Source: Malania oleifera (Eukaryota; Streptophyta; Magnoliopsida; Santalales; Ximeniaceae). Taken from it: a stretch of DNA of 64,000 nucleotides. The stretch is from contig NC_080419.1 of the NCBI RefSeq assembly GCF_029873635.1, positions 72,043,097-72,107,096 of the forward strand, given 5' to 3'. How positions within the stretch are numbered: position 1 is the stretch's first letter; each line of letters opens with the position of its first letter. Below the pieces are notes generated by a model. The model made no database searches, was not told where the DNA came from, and worked only from the letters and a program-made list of their open reading frames with translations. The translations under genes were made by a program, and so were the position numbers. This document shows, piece by piece, positions 35,571 to 47,405 of this stretch.

Positions 35571-35859
35571 CTAGGTTGCTAGGTTTTGTAGACTTTAGAA
35601 TGCAACGAAAACGATACTAGAGTATAGGAAAAGGACTTAAGGATTTGTTCTATAGTCTAAAGGCAGTACTTCCGTGGTGGTTTCTGTGTTTTTCTTGGGG
35701 TGACAATGTTAGGAAAATCATAGTAAACTGTTGTTGGGTTATGTTCTTGGAATCTAGGACTGGATTTAGAAATAAGATGAGGATGTTAAGATAGGGAACT
35801 ATGTTAGACATGTAAATTATAAGGATAAGGTCTTTAAATCACATTTATTGTTTTTCAGG
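35571..35859 (+). other. Element 2 leader
   Basis: Untranslated. Ends TTGTTTTTCAGG before the gag ATG, resembling a polypyrimidine tract and 3' splice site. Confidence 0.75.
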
Positions 35860-36895
35860 ATGGACTTGGGAGAAGGTAGTGCCTATGCGAGCAGAAGTGA
35901 TGGTGCAGGGCCCTCGAGTGCAGGAGGGGCTAATTCTAATGCAGTACTACATAGCGTGGCTCAGCAAATTATGGCTAAGATCACTAGGAGCTCCAAAAAT
36001 TAGGGAGGCCCATCTGCAGGCCATGGGTGCATGATAGAGAAGTTTACCAAGATGAATCGTCTATCATTTTCAGGAGGAGTTATCCTATAGCTGCTGAGAA
36101 TTGGATGCAAGAGATCAAGAAAATCTTTATCGTATTACAATGTGCAGAGAAACAGAGGGTCCTCTTTGTAACTTATAAACTGATAGGGGAGGCCGAAAGG
36201 TGGTGGACTGCTATGAGACTTCTAGAACAACATTGGACCTTGTCGATAGCTATGATATGGGACTGATTTAAAGAATTATTCTTTGACAAATATTTTCTAG
36301 CTATTGTCAGGGAAGATAAAGTGGAAGAGTTCATGAATTTGAAGCAGGGAAAATGTCGGTCCAGCAGTATGCAGTGCGGTTTATAGAGCTTTCTCGCTTC
36401 GCTCCATATATTGTTCCTGATGAGGTAAAGAAAGTGAGACTATTTGAAAGAGGATTGAGGCGAGGCATATACAAGCAAGTGGTAGTGCTAAAGATACAGG
36501 ACTTTGCTGAGTAGCCTTGGTAGAGGTTAGTGAGCGTATGGACGCAGAGGAATAGGGATAGAAGAAGAGATTTGTGCTTTTAGGCTACTAGCAGGGTCCT
36601 AGGCAGAGTAAGTGGAGGAGAGGAAACTATGGCAGAGGTCGGAGGCAGGAGACTGGGTCTTGTGAGGTTCAGATGGTGCAGAATTCTCTTGTTTGTTAGA
36701 CTTATAGGGGGAGACACTGAGGAAAGTGTCGAGTAAGGAGAGTTATTTGCTATCATTACAGTAGACAGGGATATTTGGTGCGAGATTGCCCTACCCCACC
36801 AGATATTAATCCTGCTCCTAGACCATATCGAGGAGGTTATCAGGTGCAACATGGAGGCCAACAGAGGAATATGGCTCCAACCAGAGTTTTCACTT
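35860..36895 (+). pseudogene. Element 2 gag
   Basis: ATG at 35860 (MDLGEGSAYASRSDGAGPSS). A TAG stop follows RSSKN, at a position matching the stop in element 1 gag. The capsid part NWMQEIKKIFIVLQCAEKQR is followed by GEAERWWTAMRLLEQ and then a stop (TGG to TGA) at IWD. After a frameshift the frame resumes with QQYAVRFIELSRFAPY. The zinc knuckle at about 36745-36790 is degenerate (CYHYSRQGYLVRDC), with its second Cys changed to Tyr. Confidence 0.88.
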
Positions 36896-39800
36896 TGATG
36901 CCGAATGATGCTAAGACAGCCGACGATGTGGTGACAGGTATGGTTAGCATGTTTTCCTTTAAAGTTATTGTATTGTTTGATTCAAGAGCCACACACTCGT
37001 TTATGTCTATGTGACATATTAAATTGTGTGGGGTAGAAACACAGTTATTAGACATTGAATTATTAGTAACTACACCGACCAGGTTAGCAATAAGGTGTAG
37101 TAGGGTATTCCGGGGTTGTCCAGTTGATATTCAAGGGAAAATTTTGTCTGCTGATCTGATAGTGTTAGACATGCATGAGTTTGATGTAATATTCAGTATG
37201 GACTAGTTGGTAGCCAATTACGCCAGCATATACTGTCATTTAAAAGAAGTAATTTTCAGACCTCAAGGGAAACCAGAATTTTAGTTTATAGGGTTGCGAG
37301 TGCAATCCCCACCCCAGTTAGTTTCAGCTATTCAAGCGAGGAGACTGCTCCTATGTGCTTATCAGTGATTCATGATCTTTGTGATGGAAATGACAGGGAA
37401 TGAATTAAAGCTCATGTGTACGCCAATAGTAAAGGAGTTTACGGATGTTTTCGAGGATGAGTTGCCAGGCTTGCCACCTGATCGAGAGATAGATTTTACT
37501 ACTGATCTACTTCCAGGTACAGCGCCGATCTCTAAAGCACCCTACCGAATAGCACCAGTAGGTAAAATTAAAGAATCAATTGCAAGATTTGCTTGATAAG
37601 AGTTTTATATGACCTAGTGTATCTCTGTGGGGAGCTTCAATTCTATTTGTGAAGAAGAAAAACGGGACCATGAGGATGTGTATAGATTATAGGGAAATTA
37701 ATAAAGTGATATTCAAGAACAAGTATCCTCTACCCCGAATAGATGATTTATTTGACCAGCTCTAGGGTACACGGGTGTATTCTAAGATTGACCTCCGATT
37801 AGACTATCATCAGGTGAAAGTGAAAGTAGAAGACGTCTCGAAGATAGCTTTCAAGACCAGATATGGGCATTATGAATTTCTCATTATGTCGTTTGGTCTG
37901 ATGAATGCTCCTGTTGTATTTATGGACTTGATGAATAGAGTCTTCCACCAATATTTAGACCAGTTTGTTATTATTTTTATTGATGATGTACTGGTCTATT
38001 CGAGGAGCTATGAGGAGCATAAGACACACTTGAGGCAGGTTTTACAGATGCTCAGGAAAAAGAAGTTATACGCCAAGTTCAGCAAATGTGAATTCTAGCT
38101 TTAGAAAGTTGTGTTTTTGGAGCATGTTATCTCAGGGGACGAAATTTCTATTGATCCAAGTAAAATTGATGTGGTAGTGAATTGGGTTAGACCGAGGAAC
38201 GTCCAAGAGATTAGGAGTTTCTTGGAGCTAGCTGGGTATTACCATCGTTTTGTTGAGGGATTCTCAGCATTATCAGGGCCTTTGACATGACTGACTGGAA
38301 AGAATATGAGATTTGAATGGGACGATAGTTATGAGCAAAGTTTACAAAAATTGAAGCAAAAGCTTGTCACGATACCAGTGCTGATTATCCCATCAGGGGG
38401 TGAGGGTTATGTTATCTACAGTGATGCATCCTTGAAAGGACTTGGCTGTGTATTTATGCAACATGGTAGGGTTGTAGCGTATGCTTCTAAGTAGTTGAAA
38501 GAGTATGAAAGGAACTACCCTACCCATGATCTTGAGTTAGTTACAGTAGTACATGCACTGAAGATTTGGAGGCATTACCTGTATGGTGAACGATGTGAAA
38601 TCTTCTCCGACCACAAGAGTCTAAAGTACTTTTTCACGTAGAAGAAACTGAACATGAGGTAGAGAAGGTGGTTGGAGCTTATTGAAGATGTTGATTGTAC
38701 TATCAATTATCATCCAGGAAAAGCAAACGTGGTAGCCAATGCACTGAGCAGGAAGTCTATGGGACCAGTGCTGGAAGCTGTGGAGATTCAGTATCCAATC
38801 ATGATGGATTTGAAGAGACTCGGTATAGAGTTGGTCGAGAGTGGTCCTCAGGTCTGTATTTCCAGTTTAGTAGTGTAGCGTACTCTATAGGAAAAGATTA
38901 AATTTGCTCAGAAAAATGATCCAGAATTAGCAAAGGTACTGGTCAGATTACAAAGTGGTTAGGGAGAGGAGTTTAGTATCATAGATGACAGGGCTTTGCA
39001 GTTCCGTTCTAGATTATGTGTTCCTGCCAATGCTGACATCAAGAAGACCATCTTAGAGGAGGCTCACATATCTTTGTACACAGTTCATCCCGGTAGTACG
39101 AAAATGTATAGGGATCTGCGAGAGTCTTATTGGTGGAGAGGTATGAAGAAAGAAATTGTTGAATATGTAGCACAGTGTTTGACGTGCCAGTAGGTAAAAG
39201 CTGAGCACCTGAGGCTGGCAGGCCAATTGCAACGAATTTTTATCCTATAGTGGAAATGGGATCACATATCTATGGATTTTGTTTCAGGACTGCCATGGGC
39301 ATTGCATGACTAGAATGCCATTTGAGTGATTGTAGACCATTTGACTGAGACTACCCATTTCCTTACTTTCAAGATCAGCTACTCCCTTAATCGCTTGGAA
39401 GAAATTTATATCCAAGAGATAGTCTATTCTCACAGGGTTCCAATATCTATAATGTCAGATTAGGACCCGCGTTTCACATCACGATTCTGGAGGAGCTTGC
39501 AGGAAGCACTAGAGTCTCAGTTATCTTTAAGCATGACATTCCATCCTCAATCAGAAGGGCAGACTGAGAGGACAATACAGATATTAGAAGATTTGCTTCA
39601 AGCATGCATGCTAAATTTTGGAGGTAGTTGGGCCCAGTTTATACTGCTGGTGGCGTTTGCGTATAATAACAATTATCAAACTAGCATTAGCATGACACCA
39701 TTTGAGGTGCTCTATGGTAGGAGATGTCGTTCTCCTTTATTTTGGGATGAGATGGGTGAGCAGCGAGTTGTGGAGCCAGATTTAGTACAGCAAGCATATG

Positions 39801-40322
39801 ATGAGATTTGACTCATCAAAGATAAAATCAGTGTAACTCAAAGCTGATAGAAGAGTCATACCGATAACTGCTGCAGGAAATTGGAGTTTCATATTGGTGA
39901 CTAGGTGTTTTGAAAATAGCTCCATTAAAAAGGGTTATGAGATTTAGGAAGAAAGGTAAACTTAGCCCTAGGTTAATTGGCCTGTTCGAAATTCTAGAGA
40001 AAGTGGGGCCTGTTGCCTATAGGCTAGTTTTACCACCCGTGTTGTCCTAAATACATGACGTATTCCACGTTTCCATGTTGAGGAAATACATCCCAGACCT
40101 TTCGCATGTGATCAGTTATGGTGAATTAGAGATAAGTGATTCACTTGTTTGTGAGGAGGTACCAATACAGATTCTAAATAGGAAAGAGCAAAAATTATGT
40201 AATAAAAAGATTCCTCTAGTAAAGGTTCTATGGAAAAATCACGCAATAGAAGAATCTTCTTGGGAACTTGAGGAATAGATACGACAAAAATACCCGCAAT
40301 TGTTCCGTGAAGCTAAGATATA
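36896..40322 (+). pseudogene. Element 2 pol (PR-RT-RNase H-integrase-chromodomain)
   Basis: Protease LFDSRATHSFMS keeps the catalytic Asp but has Gly to Arg. RT keeps FIDD (37976-37987), with [14 protein letters not shown] upstream. RNase H YSDASLKGLGCVFMQHGR keeps its Asp. Integrase has the CLTCQ zinc-finger end, SMTFHPQSEGQTERTIQILE and YNNNYQTSISMTPFEVLYG. The chromodomain contains VKVLWKNHAIEESSWELEE. At least twelve in-frame stops, nearly all TAG at positions where element 1 or 3 has Gln or Trp. It ends LFREAKI stop, at the same place as its relatives. Confidence 0.93.
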
Positions 40323-40377
40323 ATTAGGGAAAGTGTAAGTGATTGTGTAATATTTCTTTTACAGGTACATGTAGTAG

Positions 40378-42577
40378 TGTTAGCTTTACCGTGATCCCAA
40401 GAGGGGGGGTGAATTGGTATTTTTAAAATCTATCCCCTAGGTAATCCTCCTAACAAGAGTATGTTCTCAATCCTACGGTCAATCCAGTGCAAGTAATATT
40501 AGAAATTAAATAAAGCAGTTTAATCAATTACACACGCACCAAAAAGCAGCAAAGAGAAAGGTGACACACAGATATGTTATCGAGGTTCGGCTAACTACCT
40601 ATGTCCCCGCCTTGGCTAACCAGTACAAGGATTATCACAATAACTTGCTCACTTAGACGAGTGGAGCAACACCTATACAAACCAGGTCAAATTATCACAG
40701 GGCTGACCTACAACCTTTACCAATCCTTACCGAGCTGGATTACCGCACCCTCAAGCCACGCCTAGAATTTCTCAAATATACAATCAAAAGGTACAATGTA
40801 TGGGTGCTTTCATGTAAAGAAAATTTGTACCACAAATGCGCACAATATCACATACACCACAGATGATTTAATAATGTAAGCTCAGTGTGGTCTTAGTAGT
40901 TAAACTCTCAAAAATGTTTTCTATCAGTGTAGTGAGTACGTGAGAGTATCAATAATAATCTGTGTATTTCAAAATATTCAATCAAACGTGTTCACACAGA
41001 ATATCAAACAAGCCTCAAGAATATCAATCAATTGAATATCTCAATCATATGAATATGTATATGCTTGGATTGTAAGATATATGTAATCTTTGTATTTCAG
41101 CAAATGATATAGACTTGAATGGATATTGCCACAAAGATTAATATGACACACACAAATATCTTTTCAAAAATATATCAATATGAATACCACAAGATATTTG
41201 AGTACTTTTGAAAATATTTTTGCAAACCAAAACAAATACAACCTTCCTAAGTTATTGCAATGAGAATGCAACACTCGGAAGTTTAACAAGTCTTCTTAGG
41301 ATAGGCTTATTAGCAAAGCCTCCTAAGAATACTTAGGTTATGCTCTAGTTATAAAAATCGATTCACACACTCACAAAATAAGAGAGCAAAGCTTTAACCA
41401 ATAACACTCAAATACACTTACAAATGATACTAAGATGAAATAGGTAAGTTTGAGTGGATTTGGAAGTAGTATAAGCAGTAGGGAGTATTTATCTTGAGAG
41501 AGAAATATGATTTTTGGTTTTTGCTAATCACATCTTAATTCTCCCAAATGAAAGAGTATATATAGACATACCAAAATATTTGACCGTTGGGGACCTTTTA
41601 GGGATTGTTGAAAAATTTTAAAGACACTTAAACCATTTTAACCCTATTTAAAAATTATTTATCCGTGGTAAAAATTATGGCAACTCGAGAGGTCCGGTCG
41701 ACCAGATTAGTTTCGGTCGACCAATACTCATATGGTTCGGTCGACCAGGGGCCTTTTGAACTGAGGTCTCGGTCGACCAAGAGAAGCAGATTTCTCAATT
41801 TTCTGAGGTTCGGTCGATTAGGCCATTTTAAACTGGCTGGTTCAGTCAACCAGAAGGCTGGGAATTCTCCCGAGGACTCTTCGGTCGACTAGGTAGTTGG
41901 AGAACAAAAGTTCTCAGTCGACTAGATGGTCAAATGTTGACCAAGGAGGGTTTCGATCGACTAGGTCTTATTGAACAACCTGGTTCGGTCGACCAAGTGT
42001 CAAATTTTGACCCAGGGAGGTTTCGGTTGACCAGTGATTTTTGAACTAACTGGTTCGGTTGACCAGATGGTCAAACATTTGACCCAGGGAGGTTTCGGTC
42101 GACCAGGCCAAAATAAACCGACTTGGTTGGTCGATCGAAAGTGCACCATGTGTGCATTTCAGTCCCGTTTCGAAACATACAAGCTCTATTCAAGTGCCTA
42201 ACAAGCATATGTGTAGATGTGTGTGTCCTAGGGTACTTGACGTCCAATTTTGAAGACACCGAAAAAGTCCAGTGTCGGTTGACTGAAGGGAAAATTCTAA
42301 GGTCACACTAAGGTCATTTTGCATTATGATTGGTTTGAGCTCACAAAATAAACCATACATGTGATGTGTGTGCTTATTACAAACGAAATATGTACTTACT
42401 ATTACAGACTAATTAAATATATTACAAAACTAAATTATAAATTGGTCTTTAGGCATTGTTTGCTTTGTGCACATTTTAATCTTAACAGTCTTAGTTCCTG
42501 CACAAAAACTCAAACACTCATTAGATACAATGAGTATTTGTCACAATCAAAACCAGGCATGACCAATAAGGTCAACA
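40378..42577 (+). mobile_element. Solo LTR (family X, copy 4), TSD AGTAG
   Basis: 2200 bp, TGTTAGCTTTACCGTGATCC to CCAATAAGGTCAACA, with exact duplication AGTAG (40373-40377 and 42578-42582). It is the best-preserved copy. The CCCAAGAGGGGGGGTGAATTGG block is at the start and GAGGTTCGGCTAACTACCTA at 40580. About fifteen GGTCGACCA-type phrases occur at 41690-42135. It is inserted in the 3' untranslated region of element 2, about 55 bp after the pol stop. Confidence 0.95.
41690..42135 (+). promoter_or_regulatory. Array of TCGGTCGACCA phrases in solo LTR
   Basis: About fifteen variants of TTCGGTCGACCAG, spaced 20-45 bases and alternating with GGTTTTTGAAC-like spacers. The core GTCGACC overlaps the GTCGAC core of the TCGTCGACGA arrays in Tekay LTRs. 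Binding function is inference. Confidence 0.5.
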
Positions 42578-42582
42578 AGTAG

Positions 42583-42782
42583 TTTAGTTGGTAAGTAGTC
42601 TTTTGGTTTTGGGAGAATTTTTATTTTGTATATGTAATCTCCCAAGACTTTGAATCTAACCACGGTATTCCTCCGCCATAAGTGAGGGTAAGTAATAAAA
42701 TAAGTAGACTATTTGTTTTGAGAGGATGATGAATCGTATGGATAGCAAATTTCGAGGAAGAAATTTTATAAGGAGGGGAGAA
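42583..42782 (+). other. Element 2 3' region and polypurine tract
   Basis: Non-coding, matching 25247-25490 reversed. It ends TTTTATAAGGAGGGGAGAA (42764-42782), the polypurine tract, which should touch the 3' LTR but is separated from it by the next solo LTR. Confidence 0.88.
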
Positions 42783-42785
42783 TGT

Positions 42786-44370
42786 TGTTAGTTTTGGTGC
42801 AATCCCAAGAGGGAGGGTGAATTGATATTTAAAAATTTATTACCTTAGGTTAATCTTCTAACAACAGTATTACACAAGCCTAAGGTCAATCTAGTACATG
42901 TAAAATGAATCAATGTAAATATATAATGGAATTTAAACTGCAATAAATGATTGAACAAGCATACACAATAAAGTAGTAAAGAAGACGACACCCAGAAATG
43001 TTATCGAGGTTCGGCAAACTACCTACGTCCCTGCCTTGGCTAATAAGCACAAGGATTCCCCTAATGCTTACTTAAAGCGTGGAGCGGCACCAATTACAAC
43101 TAGGTCTATTACCACAAGGTTGACCTCAACCTTTACAACCAGGTCAATTAGCAGGGCTGACCTCAACCTACACGCCTTAACAGGATAGCACACCTAGCTT
43201 TCCTAACCGGGTCTAAGCCAATCCAGGATTATTTCAAAGGGCTAGTCTCCCTCTTCAGGCACGTGCTAGGAAATACAATAGATTTGAAATAAAATCAAAT
43301 GGTACAGTGATTGTGCTTTCGTGTAAAGCAAATATGTACCCAATTACGAACAGTATAATCAATACACTACCAAAAGATAGGATTTGATAATCTCAGTGTA
43401 GTTTAAGTGTTTACACTCAAATATTTAAGCAAATATAGCAATCAGTGCATGAGAGTGTAAATGATAGGATCTTTGTGTCAAAATAATATTTCAATCACAA
43501 TGCACCAACAAAGATCACAAGTACACTTCAAATATCTCAACAAGTAATATTTCTCAATACAAACCACAAGAGATATTTAAAAATGGTTTGAAAAATATTT
43601 ATCTGATCTTTGTAATAAAAAGATAATCTCAATCAAAAGGTGCAGCAACAAAGATCTTTTAGCACTTAAGAAAATATCTCAAAATAGATTTCTCAAAGAT
43701 ACGCACAAGAGATATTTTTGAAAAGGATGTATAATATTTTTGCAACCAAAACACAATATGAACTCTTTAGTATTGCAATGAGAATGCAAAACTCGGAAGC
43801 CCAAAGAAGTTTACCTACGGGAGGCTTATTTACGAAGCTCCTTAGGAGAACTTGTAGCTTACTCTCTATGAAATATAAATGTCAAATAGAACAGCCAAGA
43901 GAGAGTTTAAGCTTGGTGAGATAAGCATAAGAATACTCTTACAAAGAGGTATTTGCAATATGAATGAGTAAGAGTGGGAGTTTAAAGCTTGAATATGAAA
44001 TATAGGCTTTTTGAGATTGAGAGGATATTGGGTAATTATATTTTCTAATCTCATACTAATTATTCCAAATGAGGGGGTATATATAGACTTCCCCCAAAAT
44101 ATAACCGTTTAGGACACACTTGGAATTATTAGGAAAGTTTTAATACTATTTAATTATTTTAACCCCATTTAAAAAAGTTAACCACAGTAAAAAATTAATC
44201 CAACCCGAGAGCTTTGGTAGACCAAAAATATTTTCGATCGACCCAAGTTCATATGGTTCGGTCGACCATAAACATTTTCGTTCGATTGGTCCTGCACACA
44301 AACTCATCAAACCATTAAATATCAGAGTATTTGTCATAATCAAAATAGGGTATGACCCATAGGGTCAACA
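42786..44370 (+). mobile_element. Solo LTR (family X, copy 5), TSD AATGT
   Basis: 1585 bp, TGTTAGTTTTGGTGCAATCC to ATAGGGTCAACA, with exact duplication AATGT (42781-42785 and 44371-44375). It is shorter than copy 4 because the GTCGACC part is reduced to a few phrases near 44220-44285. It sits exactly at the polypurine tract/3' LTR border of element 2; the TSD includes the first bases (TGT) of that LTR. Confidence 0.93.
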
Positions 44371-44372
44371 AA

Positions 44373-44682
44373 TGTAGAGATCTAAAGAATTATGGTATTT
44401 AAATAATAAAAAAGGGAGAAAAAGGAAATTGTAAAATAGGGCCATAGCAGGTCCTCGTGGACGAATGCGAAAAGTGGCTTATTGGGATCGTCAATAGGGA
44501 CACATGTCTCGTCGACGATAAGATACCGAAAGGCTATATTCAACTCTGAATTTCGTCGACGAGGAATAGGTGTTCGTCGACGAGCTTCCTTTGTGGTCTC
44601 GTCAACGAAGGCTAGTGTATAAATAGCCTAATAAACTTGATTTTTTCATCAGAATTACGAGAAGAACACACACACACACACA

Positions 44683-44719
<37 letters not shown>

Positions 44720-46483
44720 GTTGGTCCATTTCCCCTTCTTTCTAAGATTCGGGGCCGGATTCTTGCCGGTTTGACGATTCGAGGCCACCACGACAATCCT
44801 GGGAAAGTTTTCTTCAAGTCTCCTGGACTGGATCGTTGTTGGGGTTAACTTGGATTTCATCCCAAATTTAGGGTAAGACTTTTTATGCAATATTTTGTAA
44901 GTAATGTAGTACTCGAAGAAATATTGAAATTTTGTTTTGGGTGATGTTGTTTATAGGGTGTTGAATGGGAAACCCTGCGGGTGTAGGACTGATTATCTTA
45001 GGGTTTCTAGAAGTCAGGTAAGGGGTTAAACTAAGTCAACCTTTTCATGAAAATATATTTATTATTTTACAGCATTTAATCTCGAGAAAATAAGTATATC
45101 ATAGTATTATGTTTGGGAAATACTGCTGTTAACAAGGATATGATTTAAATAGGATTAATACCTATTTTGTGTGGCATGAGTAATATTTACCTTGGAATAT
45201 TATTATGTTTACAAAATAAGTATGTTTTACTGCTTCTATGAAAATTTTAAAATGTTATATAGGATTTTATATGATATGTCAGCGTACGGGCTGAGAATTT
45301 TATATGATATGTTGGCGTACAAGCCGAGAATTTTATATGATATATCGGCATACGGGGCTAAAGTTTTTATATGATATATTGGCATACGGGCTGAGGGTTT
45401 TTATGATATGTAATACCAGTGTACAGGCCATGATTTATAAAGTACAAAAATGTTGTCGTAAGGGCCGAAGATTTTCTTGTTATGTTATGCAAAATGATAT
45501 GATGATATTAAAATGACAATTATTATTATGAAATAGCCATGTATTACTATCTACAAATATGTTATATGTTATGAGAACCTAGTTGGCTTGGTTTAGGCTT
45601 TCACGAAGCACAGTACTGTAGCTATATGACCACAATGATGATATGTCAATGCTACCACTTGTCGTACAGGGCAGTGGAAGATCGGCAGTCGATGTAGTTT
45701 ATTGTAGTGTTGGCACCCCTGGTGTGCTAGCCAGTAGAGGCAGACCCATCGTACTTATAGACTTTTGCTTTTGATTTGGCAGTGGACAGCCAGCGATTAT
45801 TAGGTCCCACCTTCGGGCCACACAACCCAGTCATGTGGGGGCCAGGTAAGACATGACACTAGTAAGCTAACCATCGAGGATGTTTTCTATGTACTTATAT
45901 ATGATATGATTTATGTGTATAGAAATCTAGTATGTTCTACCATGATTGGATAATATATGTTTTCCCAAATATGATACAGAAAGTTTATTTAAGTGTGTTT
46001 ATGTACTGTTATATGTATAACACGAAATTACTCATATTGCCACACACTGATATTAGTTTATTTCCCTTACTGAGAGGTGTCTCTTTCCAGATTATATAAA
46101 CATTTCAAGAGCCTCAAATAGGAGAGCAGATAATGCTTCGCGGTGATAGTGTTCAACTGTGCTACCTTATTTTGAAGGGTAAGTCTTTTGGTAGGGTTAG
46201 ACGGATATTTTGGGTGGTGAACTTAGAACTCATTTTGGATATTTTTGGATGTATATATTTATGTTCATATGATGGTTTTAGTAAACTATGGTATTGTGTT
46301 GGTTGGACATCTAGTTATGTATATTATTTTACATTTCCTGCTGCTTAGGAATCGGTATTGTATTTCAAGTGTACCCCTGGTATCACTGGTCCAGGTGGAC
46401 TATGAATTGTCAGGACTATTATATTGGATATTATGAATATATATATATATATATATATATGGTAAAATAAGTAGGTCGTTACA
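44373..46483 (+). repeat. Element 2, 3' LTR
   Basis: 2111 bp, TGTAGAGATCTAAAG to GGTCGTTACA. U3 has CTCGTCGACGAT, TTCGTCGACGAGG and similar (44508-44612). An intact TATA box TATAAATAG is at 44618-44626, better preserved than in the 5' LTR. Tandem units occur at 45262-45440. An (AT)n run at 46436-46460 is absent from the 5' LTR. Confidence 0.93.
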
Positions 46484-47405
46484 CTTGTCATCTTCATGAG
46501 CAACCCACCCATGTATAAACATTTGAACCAAGTTGTTTCTTTCGTGCATCCCATTCTTTTTTAGTACTTTGATAATGAAGAGATTCAAAAGATCTTTCAA
46601 ACTCTATTTCATTTAAGAAGCTAGTCCAATCAGTGCAAAACTTCACCACAACTTCTCTAATCTTTACACGGTCATTCCAAAGGTATCAAATTAAAAATGT
46701 TTGAATTAAGATATTTTTTTCAACCAATATTCACTATATATCAATGAAAATTTTACCATCTTTTTTGTCCACTATACATGTTGAGACCAATCCCGGCCAA
46801 GACGTCCTTGGTCAAACATATATATATCATACTTCATTGCAATTTGAGAGATTGGTGTTGGTTCGATAAACAAGGTAAGGTGTTTGGTCTGACTTATCAA
46901 CTAGGTCAGTTTCCAGGTATTTTGCAAAGGCAAGGTCTTTCTTATGTTTGCATTCACTCATTGCACTTTGATGGCCATTTTTGTTGCTTGATCCATTCAA
47001 AGTCTTTGTGAATTTATTTTTGGAAATGGTTTTTGGCTACTGCATTTGAAGTACATCACCTAAGAAATTAGAAAAGTCGTAACCAATAAGACTATTAGTA
47101 ATGGTTTTGCTAAATCGTCACTAATACTTATACTATTAGTAACAATTTTCTAAATTGTATCTAATAATCCACTATTAGTGACAGTTTAGATTTATCACTA
47201 ATTGTGTAAGTATTAGTGACAATTTAGAAAATCGTTACTAATAGTCCACTATTAGTGACAGTTCACAACCGTCAATAATAAATGAATATTAGGACACTTT
47301 CGATTCGTCACTAATACCAAAAAAAAAATGACACTAATAGTTTCCTGCAATTGAGCGGGAAATGTGGAAAAAAAAAAATCACTAAAAATCAATTTTTTTG
47401 TAGTG
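46484..47405 (+). mobile_element. CACTA-type element, right end
   Basis: It ends with TTTTTTTGTAGTG at 47393-47405, the inverse of the CACTACAA terminal repeat. The 47080-47330 part is packed with short inverted units CTATTAGTGACAGTTT and AACTGTCACTAATA. TAT follows as a possible 3-bp target duplication. Element 2 is inserted at its left edge. Sequence 46500-46860 may contain remnants of its genes, but I could not identify a transposase. Confidence 0.75.

Larger units (their letters stand above)
33403..46483 (+). mobile_element. Element 2: Tekay-type chromovirus with two nested solo LTRs
   Basis: 13081 bp; about 9.3 kb after removing nested insertions. The target duplication CTTGT is exact (33398-33402 and 46484-46488). 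LTRs, primer site, gag, pol, polypurine tract and a C-terminal chromodomain are all in order. Same lineage as elements 1 and 3 but with different LTRs. Multiple stops and frameshifts. Confidence 0.95.

Noticed and set aside
33009..47405. Element 2 and the CACTA pieces as one composite transposon
   Set aside because: The exact CTTGT duplication and complete LTR/primer site/polypurine tract set show element 2 to be an independent insertion.
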